64,000 nt of DNA from Nocardioides conyzicola (GTDB lineage: Bacteria > Actinomycetota > Actinomycetes > Propionibacteriales > Nocardioidaceae): assembly GCF_039543825.1 (NCBI RefSeq), contig NZ_BAABKM010000002.1:838133-902132 (forward strand). Reading direction: 5' to 3'. The notes beneath the pieces were generated by a model that searched no databases, was not told the origin of the DNA, and saw only the letters and a list, made by a program, of their open reading frames with translations. Made by a program: the position numbers and the translations under genes. Position 1 is the stretch's first letter; each line of letters begins with the position of its first letter. Of this stretch, positions 37,772 through 45,151 are shown one piece after another.

Positions 37772-39160
37772 TCAGGCGTCCGAGCCGGTCGAGAGCACCG
37801 AGTCGGCCGGGATCCGCTGGGCGGACGTGGCGTCGAGGTCCACGTCGCCGACGACCTGGACGCCGTGCCCGAAGGTCCAGTCCCCTGCGACGCGCAGCGA
37901 CTGCGCCTTCCGCATCGAGGGCGCGCCCTCGGGGAAGCGCTTGTCGAAGTCGCCGACCAGCTTGTAGAAGTGGCTGTCGAGGTCGACGTACGGCAGCTCG
38001 ACGGCCACCTGGTCGAGCACGAAGTCGCGGCCGATGTCGTAGACGTCGGAGCGCAGCACGAGCAGGTCGTTGGTGGTCTTCACCGGCACGAACCGGTCGC
38101 GGCCGACCTCGATCAGCTGCGACCCCTCGAAGACCTCGATGGCCGCACCCATGGCGGTCTCGATCTGGATCACCTCGGGGGTGGTCTTGTCGCTGGGGTC
38201 GAGGTTCTTGACGTTGCGGATCATCGGGAGCCCGAGGATGCCGTCGCGGCGGTCGAGCTCGTTCTGCATCGCCACCAGGTCGAACCACAGGTTGTTGGTC
38301 GAGCAGAACCGGTGCCGGTCGAGGTCGGCCAGCGCCTCGAGGTCCTCGGGCAGCGTCTGCGCGGTCTCGCGGAGCACGATCCGGCCGTCGGACTTGCGGC
38401 GCGCGAAGTGGCCGCCCTTCTTGTCGGACGGCGTACGGCGGACCGCCTCGATCGCGAACGGTGCCCCGCTGGCGGCGAACCACCCGGCGACGCGGGGATC
38501 GGGTACGGCGCCGAGGTTGTCGGAGTTGGAGACGAAGACGTAGCGGTAGCCGGCCTCGATGAGCTGGTCGAGCAGCCCGGTGCCGCGCAGGGCCGTGTAG
38601 AGGTCGCCGTGGCCGGGCGGGCACCACTCGAGGTCGGGTTCCTTCGGGTAGGTGGCGGGGCTCAGGTCCTTCGCCAGCAGCTTGGGCTCCTTGTTCTGCA
38701 GGAACTCCAGCGGCAGGCCCTCGACCGGCAGCGCGTCGTAGCGCGCCAGCGCGGCCATGGTGTCGCCCGAGGTGCGGAAGCTGTTCATGAAGATCAGCGG
38801 CAGCGGCGCGTCGTACTCCCCGCGCAGGTGCAGCACCTGGCGCGCGATGATGTCGAGGAAGCTCAGGCCGCGGCGGACGCAGAGCAGCGACTTGGCGCGG
38901 TCCATGCCCATCGAGGTGCCGAGGCCGCCGTTGAGCTTGATGACCGCGGTCGCGCGGATCGCGGCGGCGCCGTCCTCGTCGGACACGGCGACGTCGCCGA
39001 GCGACTCGATCGACACCGGGTCGATCGACGACTCGGGGATCATCCCGGTCTCCCCGTGCTCGAGGAGCCGGAAGTAGTGGGCGAAGGTCTCGATCGCGAC
39101 CTCGTCCACACCGGCCGCAGCCATCTTGTCGCGCGCCTTCCGCAGGCCAGCACTACCCAT
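37772..39160 (-). CDS. UTP--glucose-1-phosphate uridylyltransferase (UDPGP/eukaryotic-like family)
   Basis: 462 residues. The nucleotide-binding KLNGGLGTSMGMDRAKSLL, the conserved MNSFRTSGDT, LEWCPPGHGDLYTAL, FVSNSDNLGA and LEALADLDRHRFCSTNNLWFDL are signatures of the eukaryotic-type UDP-glucose pyrophosphorylase family rather than the shorter bacterial GalU. It makes UDP-glucose from UTP and glucose-1-phosphate for wall glycans, trehalose and galactose metabolism. A TACGAT -10 (39173-39168) lies 7 nt before the ATG. That box overlaps the -10 of the divergent gene. First gene of the operon running through moeA-moaC-mog-GNAT. Confidence 0.92.
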   Translation of the reverse strand: MGSAGLRKARDKMAAAGVDEVAIETFAHYFRLLEHGETGMIPESSIDPVSIESLGDVAVSDEDGAAAIRATAVIKLNGGLGTSMGMDRAKSLLCVRRGLSFLDIIARQVLHLRGEYDAPLPLIFMNSFRTSGDTMAALARYDALPVEGLPLEFLQNKEPKLLAKDLSPATYPKEPDLEWCPPGHGDLYTALRGTGLLDQLIEAGYRYVFVSNSDNLGAVPDPRVAGWFAASGAPFAIEAVRRTPSDKKGGHFARRKSDGRIVLRETAQTLPEDLEALADLDRHRFCSTNNLWFDLVAMQNELDRRDGILGLPMIRNVKNLDPSDKTTPEVIQIETAMGAAIEVFEGSQLIEVGRDRFVPVKTTNDLLVLRSDVYDIGRDFVLDQVAVELPYVDLDSHFYKLVGDFDKRFPEGAPSMRKAQSLRVAGDWTFGHGVQVVGDVDLDATSAQRIPADSVLSTGSDA

Positions 39161-39167
39161 GTTCACG

Positions 39168-39177
39168 ATCGTAGGCT
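39168..39177. promoter_or_regulatory. Overlapping divergent -10 boxes
   Basis: The sequence ATCGTAGGCT carries TACGAT on the minus strand (39173-39168, 7 nt before the ATG at 39160) and TAGGCT on the plus strand (39172-39177, 6 nt before the GTG at 39184). The two -10 elements share the bases 39172-39173, so RNA polymerase should only be able to open one direction at a time. Confidence 0.5.
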
Positions 39178-39183
39178 TCCCTC

Positions 39184-39771
39184 GTGGCGCCCATGCAATC
39201 ACCTGCCAAAACAGCGGTCCGGGACCGGCTGCTGACCGACCGGCGACGGCGTCCGCTCGCCGAGGTGGTCGCGGCCGCCCGGGCGACGGCGGACCACCTC
39301 CTCGCCGTCCCCGAGGTACGCCGGGCGGCGACCGTCGCGGCGTACGTCTCGATGAACGGCGAGCCCGGCACCGCTCCGCTGCTGGACGCCCTGAGGGCGG
39401 CCGGCAAGCGCGTCATCCTGCCCGTGCTGCTCCCCGACGGCGACCTGGACTGGGCGGCGTACCGGAGCCCGGAGGACCTCGCGCCGGCCCGGCTCGGACT
39501 GCTGGAGCCGGTCGGCGAGCGGCTGGGTCCGGACGCGGTGGCCACCGCCGACGTGGTGCTGGTGCCGGGGCTGGCCGTCGACCGCACCGGCCTCCGGCTC
39601 GGCCGCGGCGGGGGCTCCTACGACCGCGCGCTCGGCCGGGTGCCGGTGGGCACCTTCACCTGCGTGCTGCTCTACGAGAGCGAGGTCGGCGTGCCGGTGC
39701 CGGCCGAGCCCCACGACCGTGCGGTCGGCTGGGCGGCGACGCCGGCAGGGGTCGTCCGCCTCGGCTCCTGA
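39184..39771 (+). CDS. 5-formyltetrahydrofolate cyclo-ligase
   Basis: 195 residues from GTG 39184. The N-terminal KTAVRDRLLTDRRRRP has the basic ATP-contact residues, VAAYVSMNGEPGTAPLLDALRAAGKRVILPVL is the substrate-side Rossmann-like part, and RLGRGGGSYDRAL is the phosphate-binding signature of the MTHFS family. The enzyme converts 5-formyl-THF to 5,10-methenyl-THF with ATP. It diverges from the UDP-glucose pyrophosphorylase, as in mycobacteria, and a TAGGCT box 6 nt upstream implies a leaderless transcript. Confidence 0.93.
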   Translation: MAPMQSPAKTAVRDRLLTDRRRRPLAEVVAAARATADHLLAVPEVRRAATVAAYVSMNGEPGTAPLLDALRAAGKRVILPVLLPDGDLDWAAYRSPEDLAPARLGLLEPVGERLGPDAVATADVVLVPGLAVDRTGLRLGRGGGSYDRALGRVPVGTFTCVLLYESEVGVPVPAEPHDRAVGWAATPAGVVRLGS

Positions 39772-39789
39772 TCCGCTGGCCTCCTCGGG

Positions 39790-39821
39790 TATCCTTGGCA
39801 CTCGTCCGGGTTGAGTGCCAG
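39790..39821 (+). promoter_or_regulatory. CIRCE operator (HrcA site) and -10 box of the FmdB-like gene
   Basis: TTGGCACTC (39795-39803), a 9-nt spacer, and GAGTGCCAG (39813-39821) match the CIRCE heat-shock operator (consensus TTAGCACTC-N9-GAGTGCTAA) at all but two substituted positions, and the arms pair over eight base pairs. A -10 box TATCCT lies at 39790-39795, so transcription would begin inside the operator. This implies repression by HrcA and release on heat or protein stress. Confidence 0.85.
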
Positions 39822-39843
39822 ACGAGATGCCTCGAGGAGAACC

Positions 39844-40149
39844 GTGCCCACCTATCAGTACGCCTGCACCGAGTGCGGCCACGCCTTCGAGCAGGTCCAG
39901 AGCTTCTCCGACGACGCACTGACCGTGTGCCCGGAGTGCGAGGGCAAGCTGCGCAAGGTGTTCAACGCCGTCGGCGTCGTCTTCAAGGGCTCCGGCTTCT
40001 ACCGCACCGACTCCCGCGCCGGCTCGACCGCGACGGACCCTGCGGTCGCGAAGTCGGAGACGAAGACCGAGACGAAGTCCGAGTCCAAGAGCGAGACCAA
40101 GAGCGAGTCGAAGCCGGCCCCGGCCGCCGCCAGCAGCTCCTCCGACTGA
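39844..40149 (+). CDS. FmdB-type zinc-ribbon protein, Ruc-like redox chaperone candidate
   Basis: 101 residues from GTG 39844 (GAGGAG ribosome site). PTYQYACTECGHAFEQ and VCPECEGKLRKVF form a four-Cys zinc ribbon (CxxC twice), followed by GVVFKGSGFYRTDSR and a Lys/Glu/Ser/Thr-rich disordered tail (about 62-101). This is the FmdB family and the architecture of mycobacterial Rv0991c (Ruc), a redox-regulated chaperone with an unstructured C-terminus. The Mycobacterium gene also belongs to the HrcA regulon, and here a CIRCE element lies in the promoter. Oxidation of the Cys ribbon would be expected to activate it; this is inferred from the homologue. Confidence 0.85.
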   Translation: MPTYQYACTECGHAFEQVQSFSDDALTVCPECEGKLRKVFNAVGVVFKGSGFYRTDSRAGSTATDPAVAKSETKTETKSESKSETKSESKPAPAAASSSSD

Positions 40150-40213
40150 CCTCGTCCACGCACCCTGTGGAGAGCGGGAGCGCCGACTGCCGGTCCTCTC
40201 CTAGCGTCACGGC

Positions 40214-40843
40214 ATGGCCGTCCGTGACCGTCTCGCCACCACCCGCCGCACCCTCCGCCGCGCGGTGCTCAGGCGCCGCCGGCTGCTCGCCGGGCTGCTG
40301 ACCGCCGTCGCGGTCGCCGCCGGCCTGCACGCCACCACGGCGAAGCCGCCGCCGCAGGTCGCGGTCCTGGTGGCCGCCCACGACCTCCCGGCCGGGGCGG
40401 TCCTCGAGGCGGACGACGTACGCCGGGCCGCGTTCGCCCCCGGCTCGGTCCCCGACGGTGTGGCCGACGACCCTGCCGGGCGCACCCTGGCGGCACCGAT
40501 GCGGGCCGGCGAGCCGGTGACCGACGTTCGCCTCGTCGGTCCCGCCCTCACCGACGGCTACCCCGGGCTGGTGGCCGTGCCCGTCCGGCTGCCGGACGCC
40601 GGCATGGCGGGGCTGCTGCGCGTCGGCGACCGGATCGACCTGGTGGCCGCGGACCCACAGGGGAGGTCGGCCGAGACGGTCGCGGCCGGCGTACCGGTGC
40701 TCGCCCTGCCGGACACCCCCACCGAGGTCGGCGCGGCCGGCCTCACCGGGCGGTTGGTGGTCGTCGGAGCCGCGCCGGGAGACGTCACCCGGATCGCCGA
40801 CTCCTCGGTGCGGGCCTTCGTCACGATCGCATTTTCGGACTAG
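40214..40843 (+). CDS. SAF domain protein (CpaB/RcpC-like)
   Basis: 209 residues. An N-terminal arginine-rich stretch and a single membrane helix (about 24-40) are followed by an SAF domain: VAVLVAAHDLPAGAVLEADDVRRAAFAPGSVPDG and AAPMRAGEPVTDVRLVGPAL, then the RcpC-type segment VAVPVRLPDAGMAGLLRVGDRIDLVAADPQG. In tight-adherence (Flp) pili CpaB/RcpC is a periplasmic assembly factor, but no other pilus genes are adjacent. A TAGCGT box (40202-40207) lies 6 nt upstream of the ATG. Its TAG stop (40841-40843) forms part of the -10 of mscL. Confidence 0.8.
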   Translation: MAVRDRLATTRRTLRRAVLRRRRLLAGLLTAVAVAAGLHATTAKPPPQVAVLVAAHDLPAGAVLEADDVRRAAFAPGSVPDGVADDPAGRTLAAPMRAGEPVTDVRLVGPALTDGYPGLVAVPVRLPDAGMAGLLRVGDRIDLVAADPQGRSAETVAAGVPVLALPDTPTEVGAAGLTGRLVVVGAAPGDVTRIADSSVRAFVTIAFSD

Positions 40844-40852
40844 CGTCAGTCC

Positions 40853-41227
40853 ATGACCGGTTTCAAGAACTTCATCCTCAAGGGCAACGTCATCGAGCTC
40901 GCCGTTGCGGTCGTGATCGCCACCTCGTTCGGCGCGGTGATCAAGGCAACGGTCGCGCTCCTGCTCGGGCTCGTCGGCAAGCTCGGGGACCAGCCGGACT
41001 TCAGTGACTGGAAGCCCTACGGGCTGCTCTTCGGCGTCTGGGTGACCGCGGTGGTCTCGTTCCTCATCCTGGCGGCCGTCGTCTACTTCGTCGTGGTGCT
41101 GCCGTACACGAAGGCCAAGGAGCGATTCTTCCCGAGCGACGCTCCGGGTGCGCCCGCCGACGTGCAGCTGCTGGAGGAGATCCGCGACCTGCTGGCCGCC
41201 CAGCAGGGCCGACCGCCGACGGCCTAG
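40853..41227 (+). CDS. mscL: Large-conductance mechanosensitive channel MscL
   Basis: 124 residues. GFKNFILKGNVIELAVAVVIATSFGAVIKATVALLLG forms the N-terminal amphipathic segment and first helix (including the FxxFxxxGNVxxLAVAVVI signature), and VSFLILAAVVYFVVVLPYTKAKERFF forms the second. The cytoplasmic C-terminal helix bundle (LLEEIRDLLA) is present. The periplasmic loop (GKLGDQPDFSDWKPYG) is shorter than in Mtb MscL. The channel opens on membrane tension and protects against hypo-osmotic shock. A TAGCGT -10 at 40841-40846 lies 6 nt before the ATG. Confidence 0.92.
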   Translation: MTGFKNFILKGNVIELAVAVVIATSFGAVIKATVALLLGLVGKLGDQPDFSDWKPYGLLFGVWVTAVVSFLILAAVVYFVVVLPYTKAKERFFPSDAPGAPADVQLLEEIRDLLAAQQGRPPTA

Positions 41228-41389
41228 TCAGTCACCGTGGTGCGGCGGCACCTGTCGCCGCAGCCACTCGTCCGAGGCCGACTCCCCCCGGGCCGGCGCC
41301 TCGTCGCGCTCGTCCCCGGTCGTGTCCGGCAGGGCGTCGCCGAATACCTCGGCGAGCCGTCGCCGGCGCTCCCAGTCGCTCTCGGTCAT
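41228..41389 (-). CDS. Conserved small acidic protein (53 residues)
   Basis: A short frame on the minus strand from ATG 41389 to the TGA at 41228. It reads MTESDWERRRRLAEVFGDAL, then an acidic Asp/Glu/Arg-rich middle, and closes with DEWLRRQVPPHHGD. The pattern of an RRR helix near the start and a terminal WLRxQVPPHHG is one I associate with small conserved actinobacterial proteins of unknown function. It starts 10 nt after the LCP gene stop on the same strand and abuts the mscL stop with no spacer, so it is the last gene of the LCP transcript. No domain is known; charge and size suggest a protein-binding peptide. Confidence 0.65.
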   Translation of the reverse strand: MTESDWERRRRLAEVFGDALPDTTGDERDEAPARGESASDEWLRRQVPPHHGD

Positions 41390-41399
41390 CTGCTCAGAC

Positions 41400-42650
41400 T
41401 CACACGCAGAGGCCGGCGTTGGCGAGCGCCTGGGCGCTGGCCTCGTCCTCGGGCTTGCTGGTCGGGCTCGAGCTCGGGCTCCCTGACGGGCTCCCGGAGG
41501 GGCTGGACGACGGGCTGGAGCCGGGCAGGTCGCCGGCGCTGATCACGTCGGAGCTCAGGCGCCGCGTCAGCGGCTCGTCCTTGCGGACCTTGGCCCAGAC
41601 CTGGTTGGCCTGCGGCTGCACCAGGGCCAACCGGTTCGGGTCGCTCGGCGCCGCCATGATCGGGATCGTGAGGAACTGGATGTTGTCGAGGCCGATGCTC
41701 TTGAACTGGTTGCCCAGCTCGGCGATCTTGACGACGTTCTTCAGGCCGGGGTCCACGGTGAGCGACTTGGTGGCCGAGTCGAGGAAGCGCACCAGCCGGT
41801 CCGGTCGCGCCAGGGTGCCCGCGGTGACGACCTGGTGGGCCATCGAGGCGATGAACGCCTGCTGCCGCTTCATCCGGCCGACGTCCGAGCCGTCACCGAC
41901 GACGTACCTCTCCCGCACGTAGTTGAGGGCCTCGTTGCCGTGCAGCTTGCGGGTGCCTGCGGGGATGTGGATGTGGTGGTCGGGATCGTCGATGTCCTCG
42001 GGGATGCACATCGAGACGCCCCCGATGGCGTCGACCATGCCGCGGAAGCCCTCGAAGTCGACCTTGACAAAGTGGTCGAGGCGGATGCCGGTGACCTGCT
42101 CGAACTGCTGGATCGTGCAGGCGGGGCCACCCACTGCGAAGGCCTCGTTCCACATCACCTGGTCGGCGCCGGCGATCTTCTCCCCGTTGGCCTTCTTGCA
42201 CTCCGGCCGGTCGATCAGCAGGTCACGCGGGATGCTGATGCCGTAGGCACGCTTCCGGTCGGCCGAGAGGTGCAGCAGGATCGTGGTGTCTGACCGCTCG
42301 CCGCCACCGGTGAGGCCGTCGATGTTGTTGCCGGCGCCGTCGCGGGTGTCCGAGCCCATGATGAGGACGTTGAGCGGCTCCCGCGGGCCCTCGACCTTGA
42401 CCTTGTCCGGGCGGTTCGACAGCTGCGACGACGGGTCGAGGACCTCGAGGTTGCCGTTGAGGTGCCGGTAGAGGAAGACCACGCCGAGGCCGGTGGCGAG
42501 GCCCAGGACCACCACCGTGGACAGGAGGACCTTGCCCACCGTGTGCCGCTTGCGCACCTTGCCGCGCCGCTTGGGACCGCTGCGCACCTCGGCCTGGGGG
42601 GTCACGTCGCCGGGCTCGGACGGAGTACCGTCGAGTTCAGCGTCGGACAC
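41400..42650 (-). CDS. LytR-CpsA-Psr (LCP) family glycopolymer transferase
   Basis: 416 residues from GTG 42650. A cytoplasmic basic N-terminus, one membrane helix (about 42-64) and an extracellular LCP domain: PLNVLIMGSDTRDG, SDTTILLHLSADRKRAYGISIPRDLL (with the essential Asp and Arg residues), FEQVTGIRLDHFVKVDFEGFRGMVDAIGGV, and LNYVRERYVVGDGSDVGRMKRQQ. A Ser/Pro/Gly-rich tail follows. LCP proteins ligate teichoic-acid-like or arabinogalactan-like polymers from lipid carriers to peptidoglycan. Partnered with a 53-residue gene downstream. Confidence 0.92.
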   Translation of the reverse strand: MSDAELDGTPSEPGDVTPQAEVRSGPKRRGKVRKRHTVGKVLLSTVVVLGLATGLGVVFLYRHLNGNLEVLDPSSQLSNRPDKVKVEGPREPLNVLIMGSDTRDGAGNNIDGLTGGGERSDTTILLHLSADRKRAYGISIPRDLLIDRPECKKANGEKIAGADQVMWNEAFAVGGPACTIQQFEQVTGIRLDHFVKVDFEGFRGMVDAIGGVSMCIPEDIDDPDHHIHIPAGTRKLHGNEALNYVRERYVVGDGSDVGRMKRQQAFIASMAHQVVTAGTLARPDRLVRFLDSATKSLTVDPGLKNVVKIAELGNQFKSIGLDNIQFLTIPIMAAPSDPNRLALVQPQANQVWAKVRKDEPLTRRLSSDVISAGDLPGSSPSSSPSGSPSGSPSSSPTSKPEDEASAQALANAGLCV

Positions 42651-42897
42651 AGATCTACCTCTAGGTCGGGGACTCGGGCCGCTCGGCGGCGCGCCCGAGC
42701 CTACGGTGCGAACCTGAATTGTCCCTGTGACCCGGCGCGGGGGCCAAACTGCCGCCTACTACGATGACGGGGCACGCCCCAGTAGACCGTGTTGAGAACT
42801 TATGGTGCCGCTCGGGTCGCCTCTGCTCCTCGAACGATTGAGCAGAAGTGTGCCGATCCGGAACAAGGGCTTTCTTCGTCTGGCTCAGAGGTCAGCG

Positions 42898-43779
42898 TTA
42901 GTGGTGCCCGAGCGTCTCGCCCGAACACCCGCTGATCGTGTCTGGACGCCATGCCCCGTCCGTCTCGGCCACTGTCACTACCGCGCGCGTCGTGCCATCG
43001 GCCCGTAGGAGCGCGACGCGGGCCTTGCCGGTATTGACCTCATCAGGTGCACTGGCGGATTCATCATCGGACAGAAGCGAGGCTGCAGCCAGTTGCGGTG
43101 TCGCATACCGAGGCTGCTCGCCTGTCCAGTCCTCGAACGTCGACTGTTCGAACTGGTCGGGTGTCCGACATTCGAGCGCATATACGTCCCGTTCGACGGG
43201 AGTGGAGCGGACCGGGATAGTTCTGATCGTCCCGTGCGCGACGAGGGTCACCTCCGACGGAGGCTCGGTGAGGCCATCAACAGAGACGGTGACTCGCCCG
43301 GCGTCAGCCGTGCAAGGGCCGTCGCCGACGTCGTCCCGAACTTTGAGGATGAAGGCGCCTTTGTCCGTGACTGAGGCCGAGGCTTCGGGTGGGCAACTGC
43401 TGCTGTAGGCCATATCGGAGACGTAGATGAGTGTCTGGTCATCGGACTCCCAAGCGGCCATGTCCGTGAAACTGGCGTCGCCGAACATCGCGGCGACGGG
43501 CTCGGATACACCGGTCTCGACATGAGCGACCAGAGGCTGTCCGGTATCGGCTGCGATGGCGCGATTTGCCTCGTCGCCGCTGGTGCCGGGAAGACCTCGG
43601 GTGGCTAGGAATCCTCCGCCGACGATGACGGCGGTCATGGTTGCGACACCGGCCAGGGCGGTGCGGCGCTTGCGGCGTCGCGCGACGTGCCCTGCGGCAA
43701 TAACGTCTTTGATGGGGGCGCTGCCGGTTGGGATGTCGTCCCAGAGTCGGTCGAGAGTGGCGGGGGGCTTGTCGGTCAT
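42898..43779 (-). CDS. Membrane-anchored protein paired with an ECF sigma factor
   Basis: 293 residues. A cytoplasmic N-terminus (about 1-38, TLDRLWDDIPTGSAPIKDVIAAGHVARRRKRRT) leads to one membrane helix (about 40-60) and an extracytoplasmic domain of about 230 residues with four cysteines. It follows the sigma factor gene with a 4-nt overlap (43776-43779), the usual position of an anti-sigma factor. The N-terminus has the length of an anti-sigma domain but lacks the zinc-binding HxxxCxxC motif, so it would be a non-ZAS type if it is one. It may instead be a co-regulated surface protein. Codon use is less GC-biased than in the flanking LCP gene. Confidence 0.6.
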   Translation of the reverse strand: MTDKPPATLDRLWDDIPTGSAPIKDVIAAGHVARRRKRRTALAGVATMTAVIVGGGFLATRGLPGTSGDEANRAIAADTGQPLVAHVETGVSEPVAAMFGDASFTDMAAWESDDQTLIYVSDMAYSSSCPPEASASVTDKGAFILKVRDDVGDGPCTADAGRVTVSVDGLTEPPSEVTLVAHGTIRTIPVRSTPVERDVYALECRTPDQFEQSTFEDWTGEQPRYATPQLAAASLLSDDESASAPDEVNTGKARVALLRADGTTRAVVTVAETDGAWRPDTISGCSGETLGHH

Positions 43780-44282
43780 CGCTGGGTTCCTTCGGCGAGG
43801 TCGGACAGATGGCTGTTGGTCGCGAGTTGATTGAGAGCGCGCGAGAGGCGGCTCTTGACGGTTCCGGGGGCGATACCGAGGACTTCGGCGGTCTGTCGCT
43901 CGCTGAGGTGTGCGTAGTAGCGGAGGACGACGACCTCGCGGTTCACCTTCGAGAGGTCACCCAGTGCCCGGTTGACGGCGTCGGACATGTCGACCTGGCG
44001 CGTCGGATCGTCGGAGCCTGCGTCGGGAAGGGCGGCGGTTGGTCGTTCACCCCACCAACGTCGTCGACGGCTGTCTCGGTGGCAGTTCAGCAGGATTCGG
44101 TAGACGTAGGCGTCGCGGTCGGTTGCCTTTTCCACTCTTCGCCAGCCGGTGTAGCAGCGCAGCAGCGTGGTCTGGACGAGGTCGTGTGCTTCATCCAAGT
44201 TGCAGCCGAGAAAGACTGCTGAACGGACCAGGGTCGGCCAGCGGGCGCTCGCGTAGGCGGAGAAGTCTCCGTCGTGGTCCAT
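43776..44282 (-). CDS. SigE-family ECF RNA polymerase sigma factor
   Basis: 168 residues with region 2 (FSAYASARWPTLVRSAVFLGCNLDEAHDLVQTTLLRCYTGW; the DLVQTTLL core-binding sequence is clear) and region 4 (LGDLSKVNREVVVLRYYAHLSERQTAEVLGIAPGTVKSRLSRALNQL). The ARWPTLVR and GCNLDEAHDLVQ residues are typical of the actinobacterial SigE-like group (ECF family with M/E subtype). It should direct a small envelope- or stress-related regulon; targets are not visible here apart from its own operon. The upstream 15-bp palindrome ACTCGTCCGACGAGT (44306-44320) could be a control site. Confidence 0.88.
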   Translation of the reverse strand: MDHDGDFSAYASARWPTLVRSAVFLGCNLDEAHDLVQTTLLRCYTGWRRVEKATDRDAYVYRILLNCHRDSRRRRWWGERPTAALPDAGSDDPTRQVDMSDAVNRALGDLSKVNREVVVLRYYAHLSERQTAEVLGIAPGTVKSRLSRALNQLATNSHLSDLAEGTQR

Positions 44283-44675
44283 CTGCCCTCCTCAGGTCCG
44301 CTGCTACTCGTCCGACGAGTTGGTGTTCGTACGAGGTTCCATCGACAGCATGGATGTGGGAGCGGTGTGCTCATCGCGGGTCTGGTGCTCGTGGTTCACG
44401 TGTTCGTTGACCGGGCCGTGACGGCCGGGCTCACGTCTGATGCTGCCCTCCAGGTCGCGCGTACGTGGATGCCTCAGAGAACGCATCCGCGACCGGGCAC
44501 CTGAGCACCCCGCGCCCTCAGGGCAGCGGGGCACGCGTGCTGCCCTCACACGGAAACGGCCTCTGAGCACCGACCAGTTCGGTCACGCTCAGGGGCCGTA
44601 TTCGTGTCGTCAACCGTCGGCTGCCAAACTGTCCACCGTCAGTGGACGCTTTCAACACGAATGTGCACATGGCCC
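44283..44675. other. Intergenic region between the sigma factor and tRNA-Arg
   Basis: 393 bp with no convincing gene. It holds a perfect 7-1-7 palindrome (44306-44320), 24 bp upstream of the sigma-factor start, and a second inverted repeat GTCCAC-CGTCA-GTGGAC (44631-44647) about 30 bp before the tRNA. The remaining sequence has mixed frames with several stops and reads like decayed DNA. Confidence 0.6.
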
Positions 44676-44751
44676 GCCCCAGTAGCTCAGTGGATAGAGC
44701 AGCCGCCTCCTAAGCGAAAGGTCGCAAGTTCGACTCTTGCCTGGGGCACCA
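44676..44751 (+). tRNA. tRNA-Arg(CCT) with a damaged anticodon stem
   Basis: A 76-nt tRNA with encoded CCA. The acceptor stem GCCCCAG/CTGGGGC, D arm GCTC/GAGC and T arm GCAAG/CTTGC are perfect. The anticodon loop is CTCCTAA, anticodon CCT (reads AGG). The anticodon stem is defective: GCCGC (44702-44706) opposes GCGAA (44714-44718), giving three good pairs near the loop and C-A and G-A mismatches at the top two positions. It may still fold with three pairs, or be a decaying copy. tRNA-Arg genes are frequent integration sites for mobile elements. Confidence 0.8.
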
Positions 44752-44754
44752 ACG

Positions 44755-44802
44755 CAAAAGCGCAGGTCAGATCGTTGAGTAGGCCTCTGATCTGCGCTTT
44801 TG
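44755..44802 (+). terminator. Strong stem-loop directly after tRNA-Arg
   Basis: CAAAAGCGCAG (44755-44765) pairs perfectly with CTGCGCTTTTG (44792-44802); inside it CAGA/TCTG adds a second short stem with a two-base bulge on each side. With the T-run in the right arm this is a good factor-independent terminator. Confidence 0.85.
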
Positions 44803-45151
44803 TCATCTGCGAGCTCCTGTCGGGCGGTGCCGGCCCGTGTCAGCCTGGGTCGTCCCGACTTGTGGAAACGACCTGTTAACGGGGATTTGACGGGCGGTCT
44901 ATGTGAATTCTATGTCAATTTCTGGTGCCCGGCCTGGGCAGCTTGGGTCGCTGACAACTCCTGCTCCGCGCCGTTTGTGGCGATGATCGACGCCCTTCGC
45001 GGGGTGCGGGATCAACCCATCCGACTCCGAGATCGCATCACGCGAGGGCGGACTCGCGTACCCACTGATCCCAGCGTTCGCCAAGCCTGTTTCGCGGCCA
45101 GGAAGCGAATCGGTGGCGCTGGTGGGACACCTCTGTGGTGGAGGCGACGAG
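44803..45151. other. Gene-free segment after tRNA-Arg with an 11-bp tandem repeat
   Basis: 349 bp without a supportable gene. At 44899-44920 CTATGTGAATT is followed directly by CTATGTCAATT, an 11-bp tandem repeat with one difference, in a locally AT-rich patch. This looks like a protein-binding site, for example the arm-type sites of an integrase, but no integrase gene is nearby and no copy of the tRNA 3' end was found in the window. Confidence 0.45.
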
